Below, piece after piece: positions 12,151-23,924 of a stretch of DNA of 64,000 bases (the stretch's first letter is position 1; each line of letters opens with the position of its first letter). The position numbers and the translations under genes are program-made. Source of the DNA: Eonycteris spelaea (lineage: Eukaryota; Chordata; Mammalia; Chiroptera; Pteropodidae); NCBI GenBank assembly GCA_003508835.1, contig PUFA01000070.1, positions 7,453,001-7,517,000 of the forward strand. Direction: 5' to 3'. The notes below the pieces were generated by a model. It saw only the letters and a list, made by a program, of their open reading frames with translations. It made no database searches and was not told the origin of the DNA.

Positions 12151-12815
12151 AGACATGCATCATTTTATTATCAATTTTAAAATGTTAAAGTAGGAAAAAA
12201 GGTATTTACAACAGCATTTTTTATAGTATGGCTATCCTATCTGACACTGGGTCTGTAATTCTCAGTAAATACTAATTGAATTGAATCTACATGTGCATTC
12301 ATGTGTTTAGTAAATAGCATAAATGCATCCATCCATGAGATAGTTTTATCATTGTTAATAACAATCCTTATCATTTCCTTTTGTGAAGCCATCTGATAAT
12401 TGACTGAATTTCCAACTGTGATATTCAAGAACCAATCCAAGTGTCACTCTATGGAACAACTACCTTATGACTAGTACATTTTGTTCATTTTCAATAGTCT
12501 TCAATTTATTCCAGAAATATGATTTCAGTACTTTCACAGGGCATTGAACTATAGATAAGACAATTGCAGCCATAATGTTCTATATTTCTATTGGCACTAA
12601 GCAGCAATAGATTTTAGTACAAAAATTGAAGTCATTGTAAGACTAAGTTAATCCACTCCACACCTCTAAGTAAAGATTTCTTAGAAAACGAATAAGAAAG
12701 AGAAAAGAAATATTTATTGGAGGACTACCTTGACCTTTTTATATAAATTATTGAATTCTGAGCATTTATTGAAAATCAGAACCTATGACAAGTAATTTAG
12801 ACATGCTTATATTTT
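12151..12815. other. Unique AT-rich sequence
   Basis: No repeat or exon-like signal recognised. The 67-codon minus frame (12237-12440) has no family motif. Confidence 0.45.
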
Positions 12816-12819
12816 TGTC

Positions 12820-14100
12820 TTTTAGATATTAAATGAGCACCTCATAAATGCCAGAAAATAGCCTTGGGATGTAATGATGAGCAAGATAAAATTCACCTCT
12901 ACCCTCAAGGAACTTTTATTTCAGTGGATTTATAAATAAAAAACAAAGTACAATTGTCTGAAAAATGTGATATTAGTGTGCTATGGAAAAACAGTGTAAG
13001 GATTCTTAATTTGGCCTACGACAGTCAGGAAAGACTTTCTAGAGAAAGCAGCAGTTAAGCTGGGACCTGAAAATGAGTATGTCTGAAGCATAGAGTATGA
13101 GATGTGTGGTGGTAATATGTGCGACTTCTGTAGGATCTTGTCTGACACATTAAGGCATTTTGACTTAATAAAAAGGGAAATGAAAGACCTTCAGTAGAGA
13201 GAGATATAATTAAAATTGCGTCATGAAAAGATCAATCTGGCTGTGTATGGAAATGGACTGAAGGTCTGCAAGAGTGACGGTTCAATGGGACACTTGGGAG
13301 AAAGTCTAGTAACAAAGGTAAAGTGGGATGGTGGCCTGTACCAGGCAGAGCTAATGGGAACTGAAAGAAGAAACATTTTAAATGAAAGGATCTTGTGATT
13401 CGATAAAGGGGAGAGGTTATGGATGATATCTTTATCTCTGGTTGGGATCAGACTACTGGAAGGATGAGAACACCATTCATTGAAATTGGGAAATACGAAA
13501 GAAACAGAATTTAGAAAGAGGTGACAGAATATTGAGTATTTTCAGAGTGAAGTGCTAAAAGATATCTGGATGCAGACATTTAGTCATACGTCTCTTCAGT
13601 TCTATGAGTAGGTCTGAGACCTCCAGAGGGCTCTCTGAGAGGGAGACCATGGAAAGGTAAGAGAAAACACCTGCAAAGAGTATGTAGTGCATGCCCCTGA
13701 GGAACATCAATATCTAAAGGCGCCAAAGTCTAAGACACAAGCTTTCAAAGGAAAATATATAGTGAGGGGAAAAAAACGAGTAGGAAAACATTGGGTCATG
13801 AGACATTGTAAAGAAGTGTTTCAAGAAAGGATGCGTGACCAACAGTGGTAAATGCTACAAAAGAAACTAGCTCAAAAGCATTGAGAAGTGGTCAGTTGGA
13901 TTTATTGGGGCACTGTAAGGGGCAGAAGCAATACTGCAATGAATCAGAAAATATGGAAGGGAGAAAAAAAGGCAGTGATTACAGATAGACATTTCATAAA
14001 GTTTGACTGTGAAGGAAATAGAATCAGAATGATAATTGCAGAGAGCATTAGACTGACAAAAGCCCTTTCCACATTTTTCTCTCCAAGATGAGCAAGACAT
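12820..14100 (-). repeat. Long L2-like element, minus orientation
   Basis: On plus the order is: 'taaatgagcacctcataaat' (inverted tail), 'cctctaccctcaaggaactt', 'gtcaggaaagactttctaga', 'agatcaatctggctgtgtat', 'caccattcattgaaattggg', 'cccctgaggaacatcaatat', then 'gaccaacagtggtaaatgct'. This order is shared by a well-known ancestral mammalian repeat whose 3' part I recognise as L2-type. The assignment of the 5' part (after about 13430) to L2 rather than a neighbouring ancient element is uncertain. Short frames inside (13216-13398 plus, 13867-14100 minus) are remnants or chance. Confidence 0.55.
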
Positions 14101-14234
14101 GAGTAATTTTAACTATTGAAAGGAAAGAATCAACATAGCAGAAACGGAAAAGTGGAAACTATAGGACAGAGAAGATACTCAAATGAAAGAGGTAGGAAAA
14201 GAATCAGAGCCAGGTAAAAGACGTATTGACCTTA

Positions 14235-14330
14235 GATCTGTTCAGTCATTAACTCCACAAATATTTATTGAATGTTTACTCAGTTTCGAAGATATGGTAG
14301 TGAAAAGAGATAGATGTGGGAAAAGAGTAA
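14235..14330 (-). repeat. L2-like tail fragment, minus
   Basis: 'Caaatatttattgaatgttt' followed by 'actcagtttcgaagatatgg' is an inverted L2-type 3' end. Confidence 0.45.
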
Positions 14331-15485
14331 ATAAGCTTTGTGGAGGAAAAGGTGAAAACAAAGAAACTGAAGGTGAATGTGGGATGAGTGGAATTTGTTA
14401 TTAAATGAAAGAGCATTATTTCTTTGAGAGCATTAAATGTAATACATTTTCCATGTTAATCTCCTTAATTGTGCTTTGTTTTTCCGAAATTATTTCTGTA
14501 TCTTTATCACCTACCATGTCTGTTGAATCTGAGGTCAGTTTGTGACTCCTAAAGGAGTTAATCAACTCAAAGTGTTTTCTTTTTGGTTTTATACAAGACA
14601 GATCAAATAAGAAAGGGAAAAGGCTTTACACAAGGTGGGGCTCATTACTCAGCTGGATTTGTTTCTTAAATGTCCACAGGGATGTGGCCAAGAGAGCTCA
14701 TCGCAAGTCACTAATATTACCAGAATAGAACAGTTACAAAGCCAAAAAATAATAATAATGCGAGCAGGCCACGATCTTTACACCTGATGCAGTTCAACAT
14801 TTCTTCATTCAATTGAATCAGAATCTTTTATGAAATTATCTGTTGATGCCATAGAGGTTCAGACCAAGATAAAACAGTGTCTTTGTACCAAGAAGGAAAC
14901 CACATACAGCTTTCTGTGTTTAAGATGAAAGACTCTGAGACAGAGGGAAATAATGTGTCTGGCTCTTTCACATATGCTGTTTGGGTCTGGACCTCCAAGG
15001 ATTTAGACTGACAATTTTATCGAAAGGTTCTGATTCAACTGTTCCTTTCAAAAACACTTCAAAGGATGATGATGAGGGATACCAAAGGTATAAAAGATTT
15101 CTTTCAGGGTTGTGTTAATTTATTTTAGACCAAAGAACAAATATCCCAGTTGACAAGGTAGGCAATTCAGTCCTTCTGATTGTAGTGACAAACCTTCAGA
15201 AAGACCAGGTCAGGAGGAGGCTGGAAGAAATTCCTAATCAATTCTGCACCAACTTGCCTACAAAGTAAGTGTCTTAAGTCACTATAACTGGAATGTGTGT
15301 TCTGACAGCTAGACCCAGAGAAAAGTCAATGCAAGTGATATCTGGGGAGAGAAATTAGGGGATAAGAGCCAGTTAGTGCCTTTGCTTTCCAGGCTGCTAA
15401 TGACCTCTATGTGGATGCAGCAGACAGATATTGACAGAGGTGAAGGAGAACCAAAGATTATTTTGTCACAATCAACTACCTTGAG
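14331..15485. other. Unique sequence, no recognised element
   Basis: Unremarkable unique sequence with a few short A-rich patches. No open frame over 75 codons and no family resemblance. Confidence 0.45.
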
Positions 15486-15489
15486 TCTA

Positions 15490-15860
15490 GTTAGAAAATG
15501 TACTGGCTTTGGAGTTCGAATTCTTGGGTATGGATTACAAAATGACCTAGATTAGGCTAGCTGTGAGACTGACGGCATGTAACTTAATTTCTCTGTGTTA
15601 AAATGGAAACAAACAAACAGAGACTCATGGACATGGACAATAGACTAGTGGTTACCAGAGGGGAGTGTGCAGGGGGGGGGAAATAAATAAAACGTCAAAA
15701 AATAAATTAATTAAATGTTCAAAAAATCAATAAATAAAACAAAAATATATAAAATGAAATGCAGATAATTTCTCAAGAGCACATTACAGAGCTTTCGAGT
15801 GCCTTAAATGAGATGATAAACCTTAAGGCACTTCATAAACCCTAAAATGCTACATAAGTT
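15490..15860 (+). repeat. MIR SINE split by an L1 insertion
   Basis: The left part (15490-15610) reads 'ttggagttcgaattcttggg', 'gctagctgtgagactgacgg' and 'acttaatttctctgtgttaa'. The right part (about 15757-15860) continues with 'gcagataatttctcaagagc', 'ccttaaatgagatgataaac' and 'taaggcacttcataaaccct'. The two halves are in the correct order for one MIR, with L1 tail sequence between them. Confidence 0.65.
15612..15756 (+). mobile_element. L1 3' fragment inserted in MIR
   Basis: 'Cagagactcatggacatgga' and 'agactagtggttaccagagg' followed by a G-run are typical of L1MA-type 3' UTRs. The A-rich remainder (15680-15755) looks like a degraded tail. An 'aaaatgga' / 'aaaatgaa' pair at the two junctions is a candidate target-site duplication. 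Confidence 0.6.
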
Positions 15861-16285
15861 AGAAATTTTTCTTAGTTATATTTGTAAGAATGAAACATGT
15901 AAGAATGTATTAGAACTTTTAAAAAATCATTTGAAAAAAGGCAGTAGTAAAAATGTCACCAAACTATCTGAATGGTGGCAAGCATGAACTCGGATAAGTT
16001 GAATGAAATCAAAATTAGAGAAAATATTGGTAGCAATCCAGAGGCTGTGGTATATTTCAAGATCAAGAGAATGAATGAGGCAGAAAAGAAAAAGATGGGC
16101 AGCATGTCTTTGTTGTGCATTCATCACGACTCATTGGTAAGACATTTTGAGAAAGAATCCAAAGCAAATTGCCGAGGCTTGTGCTTAAATTGAGTCCTCC
16201 CACCCATCCAGGGGAGAGATGATATAACGCTCTCTTTCTGTTGTTTCTGTTGTTTCTGTTGTATTTAGTTCGAATGCATCTTTTA
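15861..16285. other. Unique sequence
   Basis: No recognised repeat. A small TGTTGTTTC-type triplication lies near 16238-16262. The frames at 15927-16127 minus and 15972-16193 plus overlap on opposite strands and are not supported as genes. Confidence 0.4.
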
Positions 16286-16289
16286 TCCC

Positions 16290-17020
16290 CACCTACATGA
16301 ACACTGCAGCTATAAAAAGGTGTTTAACTTCTGTCATAATAAGGGTTATATGAATTAACACCACACCATTTTCCACCCATTGAATTAGCAAAAATTCTAA
16401 TTTCAATGAACATATTGTGTTGGCAATGATGTGGGGACACAGGTACTTCCATATATTGCTGAGAAGTATGGAAACTGGTATAATTTCAGGTAATGACAAT
16501 TTGTCAATATCTATTAAAAGCATGAATCATTGACTAAAAAACAACCTCACCACTAGGAATTTATCCTAGATTTTGCACACATGAGATGATGAAATGGCAT
16601 ATGCACAAAGCTCTTCATTGCAGCATTATTTGTTATAGAAAAAGATTGAAAAATGTCTTTAATGTCTCTAGGATGTTGGTAAAATAAATTAGGGAATATC
16701 AATACAATGAAAACCATGAACCTATATAAAATAATGAATAAGAACTTTATGTATTGATATAGAAATCTCAAAATATATTGTAAAGTGAAAATATTAAAGT
16801 AGAAAACAGTGTGTAAGATAATCTACCATTTGTGAAAAAGAGTAATGATAAATATATATTCATATTTGTATTTGCATATAAGTTAAAATCTTTGAAAGGA
16901 TACATAAGAAATTAATAAGACCACTTACCTGTTGGAGTGTGTTTATAAATGACAATAGTGAAAATGAGATGTTACTTTTATACTTTTTGGGTTTTAAAAT
17001 ACAAATGTATCATGATTTCA
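16290..17020 (+). mobile_element. L1ME-type LINE 3' region, plus
   Basis: Consensus-ordered wording is visible: 'attgaattagcaaaaattct', 'gtgttggcaatgatgtgggg', 'gacaatttgtcaatatctat', 'ctcaccactaggaatttatc', 'cttcattgcagcattatttg' and 'ataaattagggaatatcaat'. These belong to the C-terminal ORF2/3' UTR region of old L1ME/L1MC elements. Stops in all frames show it is dead. Confidence 0.72.
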
Positions 17021-17034
17021 AAAATTTAATTAAT

Positions 17035-17190
17035 TGCTTTTTAAAGAAAGTATTTGCTTGGAAATTTGTTTTACTCACAAGATTGTGGACTATGCTTATT
17101 TGTTTGCACAATCTCATTACCTAGTCAAGTGCACAACACCCAGCACCTGCTCAACAAATGCTTACTAAATATATGCTGAATGGTAAAATG
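17035..17190 (+). repeat. L2 3' end, plus
   Basis: 'Tcacaagattgtggactatg', 'aatctcattacctagtcaag', 'caacacccagcacctgctca' and 'acaaatgcttactaaatata' follow the L2 3' terminus ('agactgtaagctcc' to 'gctcaataaatatttg'). The old L1ME lies directly upstream. Confidence 0.62.
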
Positions 17191-17735
17191 TTGGAAATTA
17201 AACTTTCCTAAAAGAAGGAAAAACATCCTGCCTTAGTTTTTAAATAGAGTTTTTTATGAGATGAGTGTGAGTGACGTTTTGTGGAAAGAACATGGAGGAA
17301 CAGAAGAACAGTGACTGAGATGATAAGAAAATAGATTTTAATATAAAATCTTAGTTCTGGATGTCATTCATTTTCTAATTCTTTCCAGAGCTTGCCTGCC
17401 AAGGTTGAGGTGGGTACAGTGAGGACAAAAACTTCAAAAGGAACTTTGAAGAGAGAGATGGAAGAGAGGAACAAGAAAAGTGTCAAGTAGAAGCAGCTGT
17501 TTCTTCCTTTTGAGAATTGAGGTGATTTGGGGGTTTTGTTTGCTTGTTTCAGGTAAACTATTTTGTTTGGTGAACTGTTTTTTAAATGGTTGTGGATTTT
17601 TAATTTTTACTTCATGCTTTTTTTAAAAAAAATGTTTATTTGTTTATTTTATATTGTTTTCTGGATGCTTTTCCCTTTCTACCAGATTCAAATAGCTCTT
17701 TAGAATGAGTGATTAACATGCAGGTTAGATCATGT
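17191..17735. other. Unique sequence
   Basis: No recognised repeat or exon. Contains T-rich runs near 17578-17660. Confidence 0.45.
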
Positions 17736-17737
17736 GG

Positions 17738-17935
17738 CTTAGAACAATGATTCTCAATCTTAGCTGTATATTGGAATCCCCAGGGAGCTTTAAAAATTAT
17801 ACTGATGCCTGGGTCCCATCCACAGACAGTCTGATTTATTTGGTTTATAGAACGGCCTAGGCATCGGAAGTTTTTAAATCTTCCTCACATGATTCTATAT
17901 GCAGCAAAGCTTAAGAGGTACTGATTGATAGTTTC
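17738..17935 (+). mobile_element. MER5A non-autonomous hAT transposon
   Basis: Near full length. 'Acaatgattctcaatcttag', 'ctgtatattggaatccccag', 'agctttaaaaattatactga', 'gcctgggtcccatccacaga' and 'aggcatcggaagtttttaaa' match the MER5A/MER5B layout of diverged terminal inverted repeats around a 'ccacccccagagattctg' type centre. No transposase; mobilised in the past by an autonomous Charlie element. Confidence 0.78.
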
Positions 17936-18515
17936 CTCCAGCTATTGTATTGAGTTAAATATCTCCAAAACCAAATAAATATGGAATTTGTTATTTACTT
18001 TGAATAATTAACTTGTATGTGAAAATAAAATGTCATATCTACTTTCTTTCTTCTTGAGGGTAGCCAAGTACTCACTCACAATCCTTACCTCCCTAATAGA
18101 AGAGCTACGTGTTGTAACAAGATGCTACTTGTTTCCTTTTAATCACGGGTAGAGGCAACACCAAAGGGTAGCTTTGCAGGTCTTTAGATTGTTACTGCTC
18201 TTGTCACCACGAGGTCCCTCAATGCTATGTAGGAAAGCCTGGTTGGTGGACATGCTCTTAGGTTATTTACCCGTGTTTACTCAAACACAACAGCATAGAT
18301 GTGTAGCAAAAAATTAGAAACCAACTCAGAAGAATGGATAATTTGCTTTATATTAGAAAGTCTGTAATAGAAATAATTAATTACAACTATATGTAACAAA
18401 ATGCAGTAACTTTAGTAACATAATACAGTATAAAATGCAAAAACAAAATAAACAAAAAAAACCCCACAATTCCCAGAAGATATCATACAGCCTAATGCCA
18501 TTGAAAAAAATAATT
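17936..18515. other. Unique sequence
   Basis: No recognised repeat or gene signal. Confidence 0.42.
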
Positions 18516-18519
18516 TTCC

Positions 18520-18790
18520 AAATTAAATAAAGCTAAGTAATGTATTATTTAGGCATAAATATACCATAAAACCATCAGAGGGAAAGCTGCCGATAAAGGG
18601 AATGATAAGCACAAAATTCATCGTGGCAACTACCTGTGGGAAAGGAGGAAGGAGTGGAATAAGGAAAAGCATATCGTAGGTATTAGTTATTGTTAAGGTT
18701 CTAGTTCTTGCCCTAAAGAATGAGCTTGTGGGTTTTCATCATGTTTTGTTTTGTTTTGTTTTCAACAGGAGAAAAACACACAAACTTATA
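18520..18790 (+). mobile_element. Possible L1ME 3' UTR fragment, plus
   Basis: 'Aagcacaaaattcatcgtgg', 'caactacctgtgggaaagga' and 'ggaatgg/ggaataagg' wording corresponds to the L1ME string 'ttcaggatagtggttacctctgggg'. It is followed by a (TTTTG)n run at about 18746-18763. Moderately diverged. Confidence 0.45.
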
Positions 18791-19955
18791 ATAACATGTA
18801 TACATGAAAGAGACCCTATCACATTTTTAATAAGGGCATTCTTATCAAAACTGAATGCATGAATTAAAAGAATGGAAATGAAACTTCTTTGTGATAGAAT
18901 CGTTTAAGATACATTTTTTAAAAATGATTTTTGTGAGTTTTTTTTACTTTGTGTGTATATTTACTTTATTTTTAAATAAAGATTTATATTGTTGGTAGAG
19001 TTAATATACTAACTTCTGTTTCCAACTAACACAATCCCCGAAACTAAAATGTGACTTAGTTTATAATAAAACATCTTTGCAAACTGAAAAATCACTTTGA
19101 TCACAAGTAAGTGACATGAAAAACAACTTCCTGGAATAGTTTGAATTTCAGCATTCTCTGGAAAGTCTTGCTAAGTAAAACTGAGTTAGTTCTTCACAAG
19201 CAACTGTATGAATGAAACATGACTCTTCTTCCAGACTTCTTCCTGGTTTTATGCCTTCACTTTCTTGCCTTTCCCAATAGAAATAATATAAAACTAATAT
19301 TCTATACATTCACCCTTGTGTAGAGCTTTACATTTCATAGAACTTAATTTTATCTCACATGTTTACCTTAACAACATTGTGAAGTGTGCAGGACAAAAAT
19401 TAGCTCAAAACAAGACTGAATGGTTCATATAATATAACACACTAGTTCTGAAGTGTGCATGTACTTGATTGAACACAAGAGAAATTTCAAAATATGTACA
19501 TCTCATCAAAATATGTATAAACTATATTTATACATAAAATTTTAATATATGTGTATCGCTTTTAATTTGTGTTAATCTGCACCTATTTATGGCAAATAAT
19601 GCTGTTTTTCACTTATAGTAGTGGCATAAAGTTGTCTTTTTAAATAAATATATTTTAATTTAAAAATTTATTTAAAGAAAACTTAAGACTATAATAGCAC
19701 ATGTATTACTTAGAGACAAGATAAAGGTTATAAAGATGATCAGTAAAAAATGAAATATAAAAAACTTCATCCTTGCATATAATATTTAAGTATATTACTA
19801 TAAAAAATACACATGTTTAGATCACTTCCAACTAAATTAATTTGACAAACTTGTTGAGTCATAATTACCATTTTTCCTATGTTCTACTTTGAGGAGCTAG
19901 ATACTAAAGAAAGAACAATAAAAATATTTAATAAATGAATGAATTAATGAATAAA
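18791..19955. other. Unique, strongly AT-rich sequence
   Basis: Very AT-rich, with several TTTAAATAAA-type patches (18940-18980, 19640-19680, 19930-19980). No family recognised. Confidence 0.42.
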
Positions 19956-19959
19956 TACC

Positions 19960-20940
19960 TTTTTTTAAAAAAATTTAAAATCCTCATGGACTTACAGTCA
20001 AAGGAAAACTCAACAAGATAAACAGGTGGCTTGTGTGTCAATACAGGAGTAAAGATACAGCCCTATACGAGAAGATATCCCTTTGTTGGGTAGCAGCAAA
20101 AGCTTCCTGAATGAGCTGAAATTAAACTAAAGAATGTCTAAGACTATGCCCAAGGAAGTGTGCTCTGGGAGGATGAAATAGCATGTTCAAATACCCGGAG
20201 AAGAGAGAGCATAAGGCATTCAATGAGCTCCATACAAATTGAGAGGACAGGATTAAACAGAAGGAGTTGCAAGTGGCAAGAAATATAATGGAAGATGAAA
20301 AACAAGTAACAAACTATGAAGAAACTTTTTGTCCCTGCAGATCAGAGTTGTGCTACTAACAACACGGACCCTGGATCACGTAAAAAGAAAAGATCTGTTG
20401 GAAAACTATCAGACAGTGGCCATGCATTGTATCCCACCAATAGCACCCATTTGTGGGTTTTCCAAAATAAAATAGGGGATCAGATATAGATAGAAAACAA
20501 GACTAAAAAAGAGAGAATAAAACAAAAACGCATTCTAAAAAGCTTGGATTTCATCCTGTAGGCAAACAGTAGTCATAAAAGGGATTGACAGGTTCAGATT
20601 TGCATTGCAGATAGATGGTCCTTTGGGGAGTGTTCTATTATTTATTTTTAAAATATTTTTATTAAAAATAGAGCTAACATATAATATTGTATTAGTTTCC
20701 GGTGTGTACCATAGTTATTCAATATTTATGCACCTAAAGAAGTGGTCACCATGGTAAGTCCAGCAACCATCTGACAATCAAATATGGTCAATAATATTGT
20801 AATAACATTGTACAAAGTCAGATGGTCGGTTGCAGGAGTATTTTAAATTGAAGTTAGGGAGAGGCAATTAAGAACTGTTACAGTGATATAATTGAGAGCT
20901 GATGGTGACCTAAACGATGATGGGAGAAGAATAGGAAAGA
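19960..20940 (-). repeat. L2-like element, minus, interrupted by L1
   Basis: Inverted L2-type wording is visible: 'tcatggacttacagtcaaag', 'gaatgagctgaaattaaact', 'agcttggatttcatcctgta' and 'ttgacaggttcagatttgca'. After the inserted L1 it resumes with 'agggagaggcaattaagaac' and 'gttacagtgatataattgag'. It is diverged, with unrecognised sequence in the middle (20290-20480). Confidence 0.48.
20636..20820 (-). mobile_element. L1MA-like 3' end inserted in L2, minus
   Basis: 'Agctaacatataatattgta', 'ttagtttccggtgtgtacca', 'tagttattcaatatttatgc' and 'aagtggtcaccatggtaagt' is the inverted terminus of L1MA9-type elements. The T-rich stretch at 20638-20670 is the inverted poly(A) tail. Confidence 0.68.
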
Positions 20941-22745
20941 AAGAATGGTGACAGAGAATGAGTGTTCTTCCACGCTCTGCTACTGCTGACCTGTATTTCT
21001 GGATACATTAAAAAGTCATGGCTTCAGCAGCTTGGCTTCCATGGAGGGGAGAAAAAAAAAATCCCAGATGGGGGTGGATTTGGAGAGTGAAGAGTTAGCT
21101 GCTGTCTCTTCCCGAATATCCCTGTGTGGTCCCAGAGTCCACAAAACAGAACTGCCAACCAGTCTCACTTTCAACAGTGTGAAAGTTATCCATTTTATTT
21201 TCAAACTCTTCTTGTTTGAACATAACACTTACCCTTGACTGTCCCTCATAATGGGATGTAAATTTATTAACACCCTTCAGTCATTTGCCTGTAACTATAT
21301 ATTTTGGCTGCCTCCCAAGTCTTTAATTCTTTTATTGATGCATTTCATGATGGTTGGTGCTTCTGCTTAAAAGATTTTTGCAGTCTCTGAGCTTTTGGAA
21401 TACTATCTGTTTCTCTCCCATCCATGTTTTCATTAAAATTGGTTTTCTCAGCTTCTCATGTATTTCTCTATGAGGCAAAGAATTTTATATAGATACTACA
21501 ACCTAAGCACCAAAGGTAAAGATGGACAACCGAGATCTGAGTAATGTTATTTTAATTGCAATATAAAGCCAAAAGGCAAAGACTTAGAAAAGAGCCATTT
21601 TCATTACAGTTGTTCCATGCATGAAATGAACCATTACACATTGGAAAAGAAGAAATCATTCCACAGTGGCTTAGTTATAACAAACAAAATGAGTTCCAAC
21701 TAGCTGTGTTTAATTCTATGGCCAAAAATTGCATTCTGTTGGTATTTAGGATTTTTTTTTTCTAACGGCATTATATTTTGAAAGGTTATTCCATGTTATA
21801 CTCTCTTCGTATAACATATTTGCATTGAATAATGAGAGAAATGACCAGCTGGTCTCTAACAGTTACAAAGCCCTTTATTGGAGGCAGCAGGTTGATGGCA
21901 GATGGCAATTTTAGGTTTAAGTCTCACTAAAAATAGATTTGCAGCACCTTGTTCATATAGTATACACAACATTTCTCTGGGTTTATGAAAATGATGGTAG
22001 AGTGGTTTATTGAGATACTAATTTACATTTTATTCTCGCTCTATTTTTTTCTCATTAAAATGGGAGAAACTTTGGGGTTCACTGGATTTGAGTTTCAAAG
22101 CCAAAAGCAAAAGTTACTCAAAGACAACCTCTCTTACTGACTTGTTTCTGAAAGCCTGAATTGATTCCGGAAATGAATGAGGAGAAGAAGGAAAAGATAG
22201 TCCCTGAGATTGGAAAGCTGAATGAACAATTCCATATCTTTGGTAGATGAGATTCTGCAAACCCTGGGAATGGTCAGATAGCACTTGGAGTAGTGCTTGA
22301 TGGATTGACCCTATTTCTTTGCCAGTAGGGCTGTGCACCTTGAGAGGTTGCATACCAGGCACTGAGAATACCACTTCTGTACCTAGGCTTGACTCAGAGC
22401 CACCCAGATGTAAAGGGACCATATAGAAGCAGAGACTTCTGATTTTGTTATTATCATGAAAATTTGAAGAATAAATTTCTTTGTAATCATTATATTGAAG
22501 ACAAGAAACTCTTTCTAATGTTTCATAACATTAGACCCCTACTGTCTAGACCCCTATTCTCTTGTGTGACCTTGGAAGTGTAGGACCCTATGCCTGGTAG
22601 TGAATTCCTCATCATCTCAATGATCAAAGATTTAAAATCTAGTTTAAAATGATTTACAATGATAGTGAGATATTTCTTGTATTGGAGTTTAGTAGAGTAA
22701 AATTCAAACCCTTTACAAATGTGAGAAGACAATTATTTAAGGTAA
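20941..22745. other. Unique sequence with one unexplained 102-codon frame
   Basis: No repeat is confidently recognised. A minus-strand frame at 22114-22422 (102 codons, Met start, protein starting MVPLHLGGSESS) is not low-complexity, but it matches no family I know and shows no splice or promoter context. Chance or an unrecognised old element remains most likely. Confidence 0.4.
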
Positions 22746-22751
22746 AATAAT

Positions 22752-23417
22752 ATACAATCGTATACTGCATAACAACATTGTGGTCAATGATGGGTCACAC
22801 ATTACCACAGGAGTCCCATAAGATTATAATAAAGCTGAAAATTACCTATTGCCTGGAGATGTCATAGGGCAATGCATGACGTACCTGTTCGTGGTGATGC
22901 TAGTGTTAAACAAACCTATTGTGCTGCCAGTCATATAAAAGTATAGCACATATGATTTGTACAATATATAATATTTGATAATAAACAACAATGTTACTAG
23001 TTTATGTATCTACTATACAATTCTTTTTACAATTCATTCTTTTAGAGTGTACTCTCTACTTATTTTAAAAAGTTTGCTGTTTTTCATTCTTTTAGAGTGT
23101 ACTCTCTACTTATTTTAAAAAGTTTGCTGTTTAACAATATGCTATGTTACACAGGCAGCAGCCTCATATACCTCATGTTTACCATGTCTCTTGATTGCAT
23201 CATTTTCTCTTGTGCTTTATTTAATCTTGTGTTAGTCTGTACAGTAACATGTTATACAGGCTTATAGCCTAGGCTATACCATACAACCTAAGTGTGTAAT
23301 AGGTTATATCATCTAGGTTTGTGTGAATTCATTTTATGTGAATTCACACAATGATGAAATTGCCAAAAACACATTTCTCAGAAGGTATCTTCATCATTAA
23401 GCAGTGAATGACTATAT
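22752..23417. mobile_element. Tigger/MER2-like Tc1-mariner (pogo) deletion derivative
   Basis: Terminal inverted repeats are recognisable: 'atactgcataacaacattgt' with 'gtcaatgatgggtcacacat' on the left, and 'acacatttctcagaaggtat' with 'cttcatcattaagcagtgaa' on the right. The interior carries Tigger wording such as 'aagtatagcacatatgattt', 'acagtaacatgttatacagg' and 'ggttatatcatctaggtttg'. It is bounded by TA dinucleotides, as expected for TA target duplication. The transposase region is absent, so it is non-autonomous. A poly(A) of about 17 follows at 23419-23436. Confidence 0.85.
23033..23132. repeat. Perfect 50-bp tandem duplication inside the Tigger
   Basis: Positions 23033-23082 and 23083-23132 are identical over all 50 bases, starting 'ttcattcttttagagtgta'. 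The consensus family carries this segment once. Confidence 0.97.
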
Positions 23418-23439
23418 TAAAAAAAAAAAAAAAAAGTTT

Positions 23440-23920
23440 TTGAAGACTTGATTCCAAATCACTCTGTACTTTAATTATAGTAATTATGAGAAATAAGAAT
23501 ATAGTGGATTAGTATAAATTGGAGTGGTAGGGGCGGGCAGGGCAAAGAACTGTTTCCAGAGAGGTACATCGTGTTCTTAACTGGCAATCCACCACTGTTT
23601 CATAATCACTGTTTCTAGAAACCTTTTAATCCTCTGTCCTGAGTCCTTCATGTGGAGGTGGAGATAAACCCCAGCTCTTCACAGTCCAGTGTATCACCCT
23701 CCTTCACAAACCATAGTTGCACCTTCCCCTTTCGTTCACCCAGGTAAATGATCCCAGTCCTATTAACGTTATATCCCAATGCTTAAGTTCAAGGGTTTTG
23801 CTCTTTGCACTCTTTAAAACAACTTCTCTTTACACATCCCATCGGCCATTTGCTATCATTAAAGCAGCGTGCATAAATGACAAGAACTAGGGAATGATTC
23901 TGAAGCTGAAGCTGTGAGGG
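23440..23920. other. Unique sequence
   Basis: No recognised repeat or exon. Confidence 0.4.
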
Positions 23921-23924
23921 ATCT

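Noticed and set aside
23322..23349. Operator-like palindrome or miRNA hairpin
   Set aside because: It lies in the terminal repeat of a Tigger element and the stem is far too short for a miRNA precursor.
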